Source of the DNA: Chloranthus sessilifolius
Taxonomy: Eukaryota > Streptophyta > Magnoliopsida > Chloranthales > Chloranthaceae
DNA length: 64,000 bases
Assembly (NCBI GenBank): GCA_021018995.1
Contig: CM037588.1
Coordinates: 141,295,725 to 141,359,724 of the forward strand
Direction: 5' to 3'
The position numbers and the translations under genes are program-made. Below are positions 45,544 through 57,010 of the stretch, piece by piece. The notes under the pieces were generated by a model. It was not told the origin of the DNA and made no database searches. It saw only the letters and a program-made list of their open reading frames with translations. Each line of letters begins with the position of its first letter. Within the stretch, counting starts at the first letter, position 1.

Positions 45544-45868
45544 AACGGGTTTTTTACATATAACCCCCCGTGTTATGCTAATATTATAAGAAACTTCTTG
45601 AGTTATGGGTATTTATTCTGAAGCCCCTACTTTTGTGTTTCTGTTTCATATAACCCCCTGCCATTAAGTAGCCATGAGTTTATAGACGGAAAGCCTATTT
45701 TGCCCTTAGTGAAACCAATATTTTAAAAATACAACCATTCTAAAAGGCCCTTCATTCATCTATATTTACAAGTCATGCCATTAAAGTTTATCACTATTCT
45801 AAATAAAAATTCATTCACCTTTATTTACAAGTCATGCCATTATAATTTACCACTAGTCTAAAAGGAGT

Positions 45869-46269
45869 ACCTTTAAATCCACCCACAAAATCTTTGAGTT
45901 CACCCACACTGAAACACATCGACTGCATTGAATCAAATGATGGAGATTTTTTATCGTCCCAATCTTTCATGAGATCGATCTTTAGATCATGGGTGTACCA
46001 TTAGACGGTCGACTTTTTATTTCATGTGGTACACACCCCTAAAAGTGACCTTAATATCAATTTTAAGCATGCACATGATGTTAAGGTCACTTTTCTGACA
46101 TGTGTGCCACATGAAATAAAACACTGACCGTCTGATGGTACGATCATGATCTCAAGATCCATCATGTGAAAGATTGGGAGGATAAATGATCTCCATCGTT
46201 CGATTCAATTCAATCAACGTGTTTCAGCGTGGGTGAACTTAAAGATTCAGTGGGTGGATTTAAAGGTAC
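45869..46269. mobile_element. Foldback MITE, copy A
   Basis: The left arm (GTACCTTTAAATCCACCCAC, ..., GCATTGAATCAAATGATGGA) is the reverse complement of the right arm ending GGGTGGATTTAAAGGTAC. The arms are about 190 bp with little between them. Confidence 0.85.
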
Positions 46270-46524
46270 TCTTCTAAAAGGCCCTTCATTCACCCATCAG
46301 ATTCAAGACTCATCAGATGGGTGATTCCCCCATTAAAGCATGCCAACGTTTGGACGAATACTCAACCAATGGAGGATTTGTGGCAAACGATGCAATTATT
46401 CTTAAAAAGAAAACCTTCAATCTACGTGTTCCACTCAAAATACTCGTCCCTCCAATTTCCAATATGATTCAAGACTCATTTTTAGGAATTGGATTGTCTA
46501 ACCGCGTCTGCTTCCATCTATCGA

Positions 46525-47115
46525 ATCTTTGAGTTCACCCACACTAAAACACATTGATTGCATTAAATAAGACGATGGAGATCGTTTAGGCATACCATTA
46601 GACGATCAATATTTTATTTTGTGGCACACATCTCAGAAATGTGACCTTAACATCATGTATACGGTTAAAATTAATTTTAAGGTCAGTTTTTTGGGTGTGT
46701 ACCACATGAAAAAAAAAATCAACCATCTAATGGTGCCACCATGATCTGAAGATCCATCGTGTGAAAGGTTGGGACGATAAACAATCTCCATCGTTCGATT
46801 CAATGCAATCAACCGTCTGATGGTGCCACCATGATCTCAAGATCCATCGTGTGAATGGTTGGGACGATAAACGACCTCCATCGTCAAATTCAATGCAGTC
46901 AACTGTCTGATGGTGCCACCATAATCTCAAGATACATCGTGTGAAAGGTTGGGATGATAAATGATCTCCATCGTCCGATTCAATGCAGTCAACCGTCTAA
47001 TAGTGCCACCGTGTTCTCAAGATCCATCGTGTGAAAGGTTGGAACGATAAACGATCTCTATCGTCCGATTCAATGCAGTCAATGTTTTTCAGCGTGGGTG
47101 AACTCAAATATTTGG
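46525..47115. mobile_element. Foldback MITE, copy B, with an amplified arm
   Basis: Same family as copy A. The left arm starts AATCTTTGAGTTCACCCACA and the right end GTGGGTGAACTCAAATATTT mirrors it. The right arm holds four tandem 90-bp units (46721-47080), so it is much longer than the left. Confidence 0.8.
46721..47080. repeat. Four 90-bp tandem units
   Basis: Units begin at 46721, 46811, 46901 and 46991 with AACCGTCTGATGGTGCCACC or close variants. Each contains TCAAGATCCATCGTGTGAAA and TTCAATGCAGTCAA. There are no indels between units. Confidence 0.92.
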
Positions 47116-47400
47116 TGGGTGGATTTAAAACTATTCTTTTTTGTAAGTGGAGGGGTGGATTTAAAATTACTCTTACCATGTGTAGAGGGTGGTAATTTAG
47201 TAATTTAATTTTAAAAAGGATAAATATCGTATTTAAGCTATTCTTTAATGACGGTTAATCATTTAAAATAGCATCCATTAAAGAGAGTGTTTTATAAAAA
47301 CCAAAATACTAACTTACGAGGTTTAAAGCAAATAACTATAACTTGGGGAGTTATTTGTAATATCAACATAACTTAGGGGAGTATTTGCAAAAAACCCGTT

Positions 47401-47764
47401 AAGTTATGAGAGAAATTAACCCTAACACTTTCGTTTTGCACCTTATATATATAGCAAGGCAGTCCTAAACTCCGAAGGAAAGATTAGGAGTTATTGAACA
47501 AACAAGAGGACCTATTTTTAACTAAGGATAAGCTGCAACGAACTTGATCAATATGTAGCATCCTAGTGCATCTTAAATCAACCATTTAAGGTCACATTAC
47601 CCCCATAGAGATTGGCACAGTAGATACATGATAGTTTGACCTAAGTTTGACCATAGATCATCACAAAATAAAATTCACAATAACAAGAAACTCACACTAG
47701 ATATATCTATCCTAATTACATCACAAATATAGTCCATACTGAGATAGCCAAAAACATTTCAAGA
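47401..47764. other. 3' flank of the dioxygenase gene
   Basis: No ORF of interest. The minus-strand 3' UTR and polyadenylation site of the dioxygenase should lie here. AATAAA-like words are present but no single signal is clear. Confidence 0.4.
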
Positions 47765-48067
47765 TCATTGTGATGGTGAAGATGAAATCACTGATGATGT
47801 GTCCTCTAAATTCAATTGACACGTGTCAATTATTAACTCCTGTAGAGGGGTCTTTCCTCTGAGAACACTCTCTTGTTGGCGTTTCACGTAGTCTTTGTAC
47901 ACTATGGGCCTATACTTGGGCACATGATTCTCGTTGACAAGTTGACTCGCTGGTGCTAAAGTGGATTCCAGATCAGGCCCATGGCCCACCGCTATGGAGA
48001 TGCGAGTTTTGTGTTCGTTAACGACGGCCCTGTGTTCCACGCTCTTGTACCTCCCATTGCTTATTAT
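47765..48067 (-). CDS. Dioxygenase exon 4 (residues 285-384)
   Basis: Acceptor CTGGCAG, then ATAATAAGCAATGG (IISNG). It carries the distal iron-ligand His in YKSVEHRAVVN and the 2-oxoglutarate Arg in RISIAVGHGPD. It ends SSPSQ and TGA. Confidence 0.92.
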   Translation of the reverse strand: MISNGRYKSVEHRAVVNEHKTRISIAVGHGPDLESTLAPASQLVNENHVPKYRPIVYKDYVKRQQESVLRGKTPLQELIIDTCQLNLEDTSSVISSSPSQ

Positions 48068-51000
48068 CTGCCAGGATTTTTGCATTGCTAAGAAAATTGA
48101 GGGCATTTCGGGAAAGCTGTTGATAATTTTTCCAACCGTTGGATTCATTAGAGGTAGGCCACTCAACAGGCTGGGGCCAGGCCGAGCTTTTGATAGGCCC
48201 AATTATTTTTATCCTAAGGCTATACAAATCAAAATTGGGCTGGGTTGGCTGTAATGCTTTTGAGCTCCGGCTTTTTAGTTTAAGCCCAAATCTTACAATG
48301 ATAGGGTTCAGTCGGGGTCAGATTCAGGCCAGCTGACCTTTTTCCTTAATATAATTGGGCATGGTTGGGTACGGGCTGACTTTTCGTAGGCCCCAATTAT
48401 TTTTCACCCTAAAAGCTAGGCCTGACCAGACTCGAATGCAAAATTGGGCCGGGTTTGCCTCGAATGCTTTCGAGTTGAAGTTTATTATTTAAGCAATTTC
48501 GACTCAAAACGGGCAGGACCAAGCTCAGACTAATGCTCGATCCGTCGACAGCCCTAATCAAAGGATTAATAAGCTTATAAATAAACTTTCTATCACCATG
48601 ATGGAGGTGACTTCTATAGTTCTATTATCTATAACAAAGAAATTCAAAAGATATAAGGAAAGCTTGTCAGATCCCCTAATTTAAGTGTTTCAAAATTATC
48701 ACACCGTATCAAAGTTTAAAATTTTTCATAACCCTTTCCTAACTAGGTTAACCGTTCTCTCAGAAAAAAGAAAAACTAGTTTACCCGCACTAAAAAAAAA
48801 AAGACTATTAGCGAGAGTTTGTTGTAGCAAAAGAGTGCTGCTATTAACAAAAAAATTATTAAGACTATTCGCGGCAATTTTTTTGTTAATAGCGGCAGTT
48901 TATGGCTGCCGCTAATAATTTTTTTTTGTAGTGCCGTGACCAATCTCCACCCAACTCGCGAAATGACAAGCATATCCTTACTCCTTCAAAAGCATAATGA
49001 ACTAATAACCGTCTCTTAGAGGATTCAGTTTCTCAAAACCTATCTATAACAAGCAAAGATCTTTCACTAGGACCCATCTATAAGAGATGAGAGATCGAAA
49101 CAATTTCTGAGAGGTCAAATTGGTCTCTCAAAGACTGAATAAGTCTTTCATAGACCAATTCTGTCTTTCAGAGACAGATTCGGTATATCACCGATCGGAT
49201 TTGGTCTTTTTAATTGTTTACATCTCTTTAAAAGAAACAATTAAAAAGATTGACTTTGTCAAATTTAGGAAACAATTAAAAAGATTGAGTAGTTTCTCCA
49301 ATCAAGGAAATTTTCATCATTTCTTGAGTTGGGTGGAGATTCACGATAGTTAAACTTCTTCATAAAGGGATTTGCCGAATCTTAAAGTTTAGTGTGTGCG
49401 TAGGTGCAATTGTGCACGTCAGGTAAGGTCCGTAAGGAATTAAAAAAGTTGTCCATGCATAAACAAGTGTCAGCAAAGTTTACTATTATGATTCTCAATA
49501 AGTTACTAGTAACAATTATTTATAACTTGTGATCTATAATCTCACCCCATCTCCTCCTGCCAGATTACATTGACTGCTTTGAATCAAATGATGGTAATAT
49601 TTTTCCTCCTAATTAACAACATAATGGATCTTGAGATCATGCGTGCCATTAGACCGTTTGTTTTTTAGTCCACGTGGCACACATCCCGAAAAGTAATCCT
49701 AAAATTGCATATCACATCACACTCAAAAATGATTTTAGGGCCACTTTTTAAGATCTGTGGCACGTGAAATAAAAAACTGACAGTATGTGAGCCCATGATC
49801 TCAACACTAGCTATGTGAAAGGTTAGGACAAAACATTCTGATTCCAAGCATTCAATACATTCCGGGTATAAATAATGTAGCCCTAATTCTTTCAAGTTCT
49901 ACCTGAGACAACTTTTACCTATAAATTCCAGCTTAAAACGACCTCAATTTCACTTGGGGCTTGCTAGTTGCTACCAAATCCCTATCATATGTGGTCATCA
50001 AAACATAATTAACCTTAAAAAAGATGGATTTAAGATTACGTACCTCCATAGAGTCTCCAACGTTGACCAGAAATGTGCCTGGCACATGAGCAACCGCAAC
50101 CCACTCGCCATCGCTTTTCACCTGGAGCCCATCCACATCATTCTGTAGCAATATGGTTAACCCACCATGGTCTGAGTGCGCCCGAAGTCCAAATATCCTA
50201 TGTGGCTCCGGGCACGGTGGGTAGTAATTTGAAGCAATTACTTGAAAGCCTTGGCTAAGTGACTCGCATATGTACCCCTTCTCAAGACCTAACCCCTCCG
50301 ATAGTGCGCCCGCTAAGGTAAGCGCCAACCTCCGTACCTCCTCCAAATACACCTTCGCCACTTGCCTTCGCCATATTCGTAACAGAACTGATTAAATTTA
50401 CTACAATATAAAATGTGTAAAGTGTGCCTGTGATAGTAGTACACACATACCTATAGTTTGGGGGATTGTCAGGCCAAAGATGATACGTATTTTGAATGGG
50501 ATGGCCAAAGTGGCGCATATAGTCTCTCCAACTGCGAGTATGGGGTGCCGGCATGTTCAAACCCGTACCGTACCGAATGGGATCCATGACATCGTCGGAT
50601 GCGTACTTCATCTTCTCTTCACAAGGGAGTGAAAAGAAACCTTCGACGGATCTGATCATCTCCTCCATTAGAGTGTGTTTGATTCCGTGGTTAACAACCT
50701 GACAATCTTAATAAGTTAGAATCGACTTTTTGATGAATCGGGGGAATTGCCTAGTTAGAATTTACACAAATAAAATTCACTTAGTGAGCTATAAAAGGCT
50801 CGCTTTCTTCTTGATACGCGGAGGTTTTTCATAGAGAAATTAACCTGCTGACTCTTCCCATCCTCCTCAGAAAAGTTGGCTTTGTTGTTTTGTTCAGAAA
50901 AGTTTATTCTGAACCTTGTTGAGGAAGAGGGTGTTATTTTGCGTCTAGAGAATGAGATTCAAGAAGCATCTCTTCGTTAGAAAAGTACACATATGGATAG

Positions 51001-54000
51001 GTTTTGGGCGTGAAGCTGTATTTTTTAGGTTTAAAGGCGGCCATTGAAAGACTTGTAGAAAATCCTTTGTAGATGTTGTAGGCTTTAAAGATAGATTTTT
51101 TATTCAAATTCCATCACGATGAAGATCTTCAAAGATTTCTTGAAGTCGGGTTTTCTAACAACACTCTTGTTTTCATTTATCAAAAAATACAACACTCTTG
51201 TTTTCTAACAAGAAACGACACTCAGGTCCAAGATTAAACCATATGGTTTTGCTTTGTCTGGGAATTCCAGTGAAAAGCCAAAATCATGCACTACAAAAAT
51301 AAAATACGGTCTCTTGCCCCTATTAACAAAAAAACTGTAGCTACTGCTAAAATAACACTACAAAATATAAGATTATTAGCGGCAGTTTTTTATTTAAAAA
51401 AATTGCTACTAATAGTCTTATTTTTTGTAGCGTAACAAATTTTTTTGTTAATTATGACAGTTTTTTATTGCCAAAAATTACAGCTAATAGTCTTATTTTT
51501 TGTAGTGATGAAAGCTTTTGGATCTACGTTTCTCGCCCTCAATACCATACCAAGTGCAGACTAGAGAGAGCTAAAGAGATTTCATATTTTCTTCTAATCA
51601 GTCTGGTCTCAATTCCTTTCCAGCCGTAGCTCGCCTAATGCCTATCGAAAGATAGTGATGTAATTTGCTAAGAAAGAGGGGTAGTGATGTAATTTGTTAA
51701 GCAAGAGGATAGAAGTATAATTTACTAAGAAAGAGGGGTAGTAATATAATTTCTTAAGCAAGAGGATAGTGATGTAATTTACTAAGAACCTTTTCAAATC
51801 TTACATGTGCCAATATTGATATTTCACATATCTCGGAACCCTAATACGGGTGCAAACCCTTTTTCCTGAAACGTTTGCTTTTAGTATAATACACTAAAAC
51901 CTGTATAAATGAGACTGTTTACCTATTTTCCCTATTGTTTGTATTCTTATCTAGCCACCCATGTCGAAAATTTGTGCGGGTGGTCCTCATTGGATGCGAA
52001 CCTAGGGCCCTCCTAATTGTTTTTCATTTAGATCCTACGAGTGACTTTTCCGTAACCCACACATGGATCCAGCACTTTTGTTAGAATCTAGCTTGACACT
52101 CTTGTAATTGCAACCGTTTTTCTATAAAAAAAAACGAATATTAATCAATTAAGTTTAAGTGAGTTGGTATGAAACGTAGAAGTTAGAACACAAATGGGGC
52201 AGCTCGCCAGAGATTTGACATATTAGTGAGGTCTAGGTCTATGGGTTAGACCTGATGGGTCCAAATTAGCTCCAAGATTGAGATCCAACTGAAACTGAGT
52301 GGGTCGAAGGCAATTGAAGGGTGTTCTATATATGGATTCTCGCTTCTTCGAGTCGAACGTGAAGGCAAAAGGAAGAGAGAGAGAGAGGAACCTGACTACG
52401 TGAGTACCCGTTACCACAAGAGAGAGAAACCTGAGCACCCATTACGACATTTACCCAGCAAAAAATGTAAATGCCCTCATTCAACGTTTCAAATATCGGT
52501 ATCGGTCAGTCACCGGACCTAAAATCTATCCGGATTGGGATTGGCGGATCGGATCGGGCGATCCCAATGTCAAAAAAGTTTGAGGGCAAAATTATAATAA
52601 TTAAATATTTTTTACTATAAGATGCTAAATAAGCTGTTCAAATCAGTCGCTAATGGTCCATTTTAAATACCAAACACACAAATTTCAAAAGAGTAACCAT
52701 AAACTCACATGGTACACATCGTGCTAAAACCTAATTTTTGGACTACTTTTTAAAATATGTGCAAAAATGACAATTTAATGGTAGGCCCATGATCTCAAGA
52801 TTTCTTGTGTAGAAGATTTAGGCCAAAAATAATTTTCAACATTTGATTCAAAGCACTCAATGTTTCTTTTTAAATAATAAATAAGATTTTTACAAATAAG
52901 TATATATATATATATATACATATTATTTGAGGATCCCAAAAAAATAGAAAATTATTTGAGGATTTTTAATTTCAAGGATGAAATTATCAGCCGAATTTTA
53001 TCAGTTTCTGTCGGCACCCAAATGAAATTGAGATTCGAAATTTCAAGTATATATTATGGATCGTTATTGGTAGATGAATTGGAGCAAACGGAAGCGGGAA
53101 CCGGCTGACACTGAACCAATACCATGCGACCAATATAAGATTTACTATTTTTCCTGAGATCTTATTAATTACTTTATTGTTTTAACTTTGTAATTTATAT
53201 TTGATGTAAAGTGTAATATATTCTTTGTGTATAAGTTTCTTGTATCAGTAAATCGACGATCCTATTTAAATATCGTTCAGTATCAATCGATTCAGAGTAA
53301 ACCGACCGATCCACATCCTATTCCCATATATAAACGATCTAACTCAAAGATTTCGGATCATTTGGGCCAAAACTGACCTCGATCGGCTGATCCAAATCAG
53401 GATCGGCCAATATTTGAAGCCATGCCCTCATTTTACTTCATTAGTCTAATAGTGGAGAGACCAATCTTCTATTAGACACTATTGCATTGATGAGTCAACC
53501 AGACACCTGTGGCAGCAGTACTCAATTCTAAAGATTTGTTGGCAGGCATTCAATAGGGATAACAAATTTTTAAAAGATAAAAATTATGTAAACACACCTC
53601 ATTTATATTTTTATTATAAAAATGATCAATTTTTTTTTATTATGAAAATGCGCCCTGTATTCGTACGCATTTTCCATACATGTGTCAAATGTCTAATAAA
53701 AGAAAGTCAAAAATAAAATAATAAAAATAATTTTTTTTTAGCAAGAGCAACAATATAATTATGCATTAAAATTTATCAGTGCCCTACATGGGTGGAGTGA
53801 TATGTACGGCTGCCCATTTCAGATATTTGGGGGCGCTATTTTGAAAGAAAAAGCAACATATAATTTTTTGGTGATAAAATATGGCATAGGGAACTGTTTT
53901 GTGAAAATCACTACAAAAAAATAGATTATTAGCAGCAATTTTTGGAGTAAAATTTGTCGCTATTAACAAAAAACTATTAGACTATTAGCGATAATAATAT

Positions 54001-56967
54001 CAGCGGTAGTTTTTTTATTAATAGCGATAATTTTTTACTGCCGTTGTCTTGTATTTTGTAGTGAACCCTTTCTAAATATCCGCGCTTAGAATTATATCCA
54101 AATTAGCACTAGTATTAATTTACTATCTTTCGGTTGGTTGAAAACTTTTTAGGTCGACTCCTACGGCCACAAATATCACTGATTATCAAACTAGTGAATA
54201 GGATTCAATATTCTCACATATCCAATGGTTGGATATCCAGTTGAACGCAAAATAAGGTTCAACACATGGGACTTGACCATTGCCCCTAACTTCTATTTAA
54301 TTTAGGTGAGAATCTTGAATCCATTAATACTACACACAAGAAATCCATTATATACAATATGACACTAATGGAATTAGATTAGTTTTTCATAGACAAACTT
54401 GGGATTTGCGATCTCAGGGAAGATCAATTTAGGATCATGAGATTCTTTTGTATCACATAAGAAGGGTTATTTCAAAATATGCATTTCTAAGTATTGCCCC
54501 AGGGATCCTTTTCTATCATATAGAAAGGGCTGTTCTAGAAATGCATTTATACGTAATTGCCCCATGATCGACTCAATGTTAGGATCCTGGTGTAATATTG
54601 GTGATGCCCCCATTAATTGAAGTGTATATTTTAACCTTGGTTGGGCTGCAATCTTGTTACTGTTGGTGATGCGCCATTAATCAAAATTTAGATTTATCCA
54701 TTAACATCCAATTTACATTTGAAACTAGGTTGGGTTGCCATCTACATATTTGATGAAAAGGACCCTACTCTCCTTATCCCCTATTTAAATGCTAAAATGG
54801 TATTTAAATTATCTTACACCATTAATAGTTTAATATGTATGTAATTCATGTCAAAGTGATAGATCACTTGTTGAAGGGAAATGAGTCCAAAATCCACAAT
54901 TTTTGGGAGATTTAAACCATCAGATTATGTAATTGAATACCAAACATTGCTCTTAGTTTTAATGGCTGAGACTAACGTTCCTCAATCGAATGGTTCACAT
55001 CCCTTATAATGATGATTCTTTGGATGAGACATGTTCCAATGATGGATTGATCTTGGAGAGTTTAGATTATCATAGAAGTGTACCATGTCAAATAATAGTA
55101 CAAAATAATTTAATGGTGTGAGATTAAAATTCTAATTGAATAGTATAAAATCATTTAAATAATAAATCTGTCACGACTCACAGCGATAATCCCTTTTAAA
55201 CTACATCAATTTTGAGAGAATAAAAATTATATCAACCAAAAAGTCATGAATAATTGAAAATTTGGGGAGAAGTTAAAGTCAAAGCATAATTAAATTATGA
55301 GAAATGATCATATGACTCAAGTCATGAGATATAAGCCAATGACTCAATTTCCTATTGACTCTATGTCATATCATGTGACTTAAAAAGTTAATTTGATGCG
55401 GCATGCAGCCAATCATAACTCAAGTCATGAAATTATGTCTCATGACTACAGAATATTAAGAGGATCGTTACCCTTGAATTAGATATTTTCTAGTGTTTAA
55501 ACATGTGTAATGGGGCACTGAGTGCCATGGGCACAAATCCTCTAGGGTTCACTTTTCCTAGAGATTATATAAGCAAATGTTGAAAATAAAAAATATTCAT
55601 CCTCGATAGAATGAACGTTGGACCAGCCTAGTACTATGGACCAAGCAACTTACCTAGTCTCACATTAATTTGCAACCACATTTGACCAACGTAGTGATCA
55701 GGTGTCATGGATAGGAGTGGCTCGATGATTAAAAATATTTTATGAAAAAAAATTAAATTAAAAATCTACATAGTCAAAGGCGTAAACTGTGGTGAGAAAT
55801 GAACAGTAAGATCAAATGTGATTTTGTCATTCATTTTACGTGCAATTGACTCTTTTGATCACATGATTTAATATATATTTTTACAAAATAGTTTTGATCA
55901 TCTAGCCGCTCCTATTCATAACATCCCATTATGTGATTGGATGCCTCGTGACTGCAAATTAGTGTGGGACTCGATAAGTTACGTAGTCCATGATACTAGA
56001 ATACCTTTACCTTTTCTAAATCATTGACTACAGATATATCAATAGCCCACAATGCTTTTACTTTTTATTATAATTATTTTTATTATAATAGTTTAAAGAT
56101 ATCACGGAGCATGACACGACACCCAAATTATAATTTATTTTTATTTTTTCGTTTTGATTGGGAATGAGTTATACATTTAGCCAAACTACCCATATTTCCT
56201 CAATGACAACAAAACAATTAATAATAAGGTAACTTTACCTCAACCCAATTTTGACGTGCTTAAACCGTTCATGCTTTGAATTAGGCCATAGAGATCATTT
56301 TTCAATTCAATCTTCCACACTGTAGGATCTTACAAAAAAAATTACACATAGAGTCAATTTTGATTCCACATGACACTCATCTAAAAAAATTACCGTGATG
56401 GATTCCATGTTATATTCACTTTTTGAAATATTTGTACTATAGAATCAAAATTTGGTCGTAGTGTTATGAATGTCATGATTATGTTTATTTTTTGAGATAT
56501 TTGTAACGTAAAATTAAAATTTGACTGACTAATGGTAAACTAATGGTTTCAATATCCCTTGAGTTGAAGATCACTCGAAAACATGATCTCCATTGTATGA
56601 TTTCAAGTAGTCTAAGGATGGGAATCTCGGGTTATAAATATCTAATAATTGCAATAAAAAGGAGCAAGAGGAAAAGAATGCTTGCCCTGAAGAATCCCCA
56701 GTCGGCACACGCCGAGTTAATCGCTTGAACGGTCAGCATCCTTAGGTCAGCCGGTCCATCCAGACCGTACAGGTCAATGACCGGAATTGAACCATAAGGA
56801 ACCGGTAAAGGGCATATGTTTACCGGTAAAAAGCAGTCCGATGATAGTGACCCTAAATAGCGGGCAGTATCTACAAGGTGCTTGACGCCTTTGCTGTAAT
56901 CACGATTCCCCTGCCGGTCAGCCGGTGGCGGGCTGCCCGTACGTTCAGAACGGTACGGGGATGCCAT
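47765..56967 (-). CDS. 2-oxoglutarate/Fe(II)-dependent dioxygenase (four exons)
   Basis: Exons on the minus strand are 56967-56686, 50698-50451, 50365-50044 and 48067-47765, giving 384 codons plus TGA with no internal stop. Residues 60-94 form the start of the DIOX_N domain (GSIPVIDLYGLDG, CADWGFF). Residues 95-177 give VVNHGI, FFSLPCEEKMKYASDD and the WRDYMRHFGHP block. The catalytic 2OG-FeII domain has NYYPPCPEP, then H240-S-D242 and H296 (SVEHR) as iron ligands and R306-x-S308 as the 2-oxoglutarate site. All are intact. Such enzymes oxidise small molecules in the cytosol, in hormone or specialised metabolism. The head KGVKHLVDTARYLG and the overall layout recall the DMR6/GIM2-like group of the DOXC class, but the substrate cannot be read from the sequence. 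Intron 1 is 5987 bp with a GC donor; introns 1 and 3 are filled with MITEs. Confidence 0.9.
48147..48558. mobile_element. Internally duplicated GGGCC-type repeat in intron 3
   Basis: Two related halves of about 205 bp (each with GCCCAATTATTTTT and AAAATTGGGC) are followed by CCGTCGACAGCCCTAAT. This looks like the end of the widespread plant elements that carry TAGGGCTGTCAA. It begins only about 80 bp from the exon 4 acceptor. Confidence 0.5.
48788..48933. mobile_element. CACTA-like MITE 1 (intron 3)
   Basis: Ends CACTAAAAAAAA and TTTTTTTTGTAGTG are inverted repeats, flanked by CCG on both sides (48785-48787 and 48934-48936). The interior holds inverted TTAGCGGCAG-type words. Confidence 0.85.
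49568..49866. mobile_element. Foldback MITE, copy C (intron 3)
   Basis: The left arm ATTGACTGCTTTGAATCAAA and the right end, whose reverse complement is ATTGAATGCTTGGAATCAGA, are inverted copies. The inner CACGTGGCACACATCC and GTGGCACGTGAAATAAAA mirror each other. Same family as copies A and B. Confidence 0.75.
50044..50365 (-). CDS. Dioxygenase exon 3 (residues 177-284)
   Basis: Acceptor GGCGAAG, then GCAAGTGGCG. Using this site keeps the frame NYRQVAKVYLEEVRRL. It ends GACTCTATGGAG before GTACGT. It carries the HSD iron-binding pair. Confidence 0.88.
50451..50698 (-). CDS. Dioxygenase exon 2 (residues 95-177)
   Basis: Acceptor TTGTCAG, then GTTGTTAACCACGG (VVNHG). It ends CCAAACTATAG before donor GTATGTG, splitting codon 177 after two bases. 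Confidence 0.9.
51289..51507. mobile_element. CACTA-like MITE 2, outer copy
   Basis: Ends CACTACAAAAATAAAA and TCTTATTTTTTGTAGTG, flanked by ATG on both sides (51286-51288 and 51508-51510). It contains a second, smaller copy at 51356-51432. Confidence 0.88.
51356..51432. mobile_element. CACTA-like MITE 3, 77 bp, nested
   Basis: Ends CACTACAAAATATAAG and CTTATTTTTTGTAGCG, flanked by TAA on both sides (51353-51355 and 51433-51435), inside MITE 2. Confidence 0.85.
52482..53421. mobile_element. MULE-like MITE with 11-bp target duplication
   Basis: ATGCCCTCATT occurs at 52471-52481 and again at 53422-53432. The element's ends CAACGTTTCAAATATCGG and (reverse complement) GGCTTCAAATATTGGCCG are short inverted repeats. 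Length about 940 bp, no ORF. The long duplication fits Mutator-like transposition. Confidence 0.78.
53909..54063. mobile_element. CACTA-like MITE 4 (intron 1)
   Basis: Ends CACTACAAAAAAATAG and TGTATTTTGTAGTG. The flanks are AAT and AAC, a 3-bp duplication with one mismatch. The interior TTAGCGATAA and TTAATAGCGATAA words are shared with the other copies. Confidence 0.78.
55618..56008. mobile_element. Foldback MITE with GTACTATGGACC arms
   Basis: The left arm CTAGTACTATGGACCAAGCA, TCTCACATTAATTTGCA is mirrored at the right by TGCAAATTAGTGTGGGAC and TAGTCCATGATACTAG. The inner arms GGAGTGGCTCGATGATTA and GATCATCTAGCCGCTCC also pair. Confidence 0.75.
56686..56967 (-). CDS. Dioxygenase exon 1 (residues 1-94)
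   Basis: Starts at ATG 56965-56967 (MASPYRSERTG) and ends in TGGGGATTCTTCAGG, followed by GCAAGC, so the donor is GC rather than GT. The last codon is AGG (Arg), where relatives usually have Gln before VVNHG. It is GC-richer than its surroundings. Confidence 0.88.
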
Positions 56968-56997
56968 GAGATGGGCTGCTCGTAAATTATTACAGAA

Positions 56998-57010
56998 TTA
57001 TATATAATAG
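56998..57010 (-). promoter_or_regulatory. Possible TATA box of the dioxygenase gene
   Basis: Minus-strand TATTATATATAAT lies about 32-43 bp upstream of the ATG. If used, the 5' UTR would be only a few bases, so the true start of transcription may lie elsewhere. Confidence 0.3.

Larger units (their letters stand above)
45544..47400. mobile_element. 1.86-kb foldback element with AACGGGTTTTTT ends, holding two inner MITEs
   Basis: The left end AACGGGTTTTTTACATATAA and the reverse complement of the right end, AACGGGTTTTTTGCAAATAC, are inverted copies that stay alignable for roughly 120 bp. The two foldback MITEs at 45869-46269 and 46525-47115 lie inside. No clear target duplication was found. 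Confidence 0.6.
50699..56685 (-). other. Dioxygenase intron 1 (5987 bp)
   Basis: Donor GCAAGC at 56685, acceptor TTGTCAG ending at 50699. No protein-coding remains were seen. It holds two CACTA-like MITEs (one nested), a MULE-like MITE, a GTTGGACC-type foldback and further inverted fragments at about 55290-55450 and 56240-56640. Confidence 0.8.
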
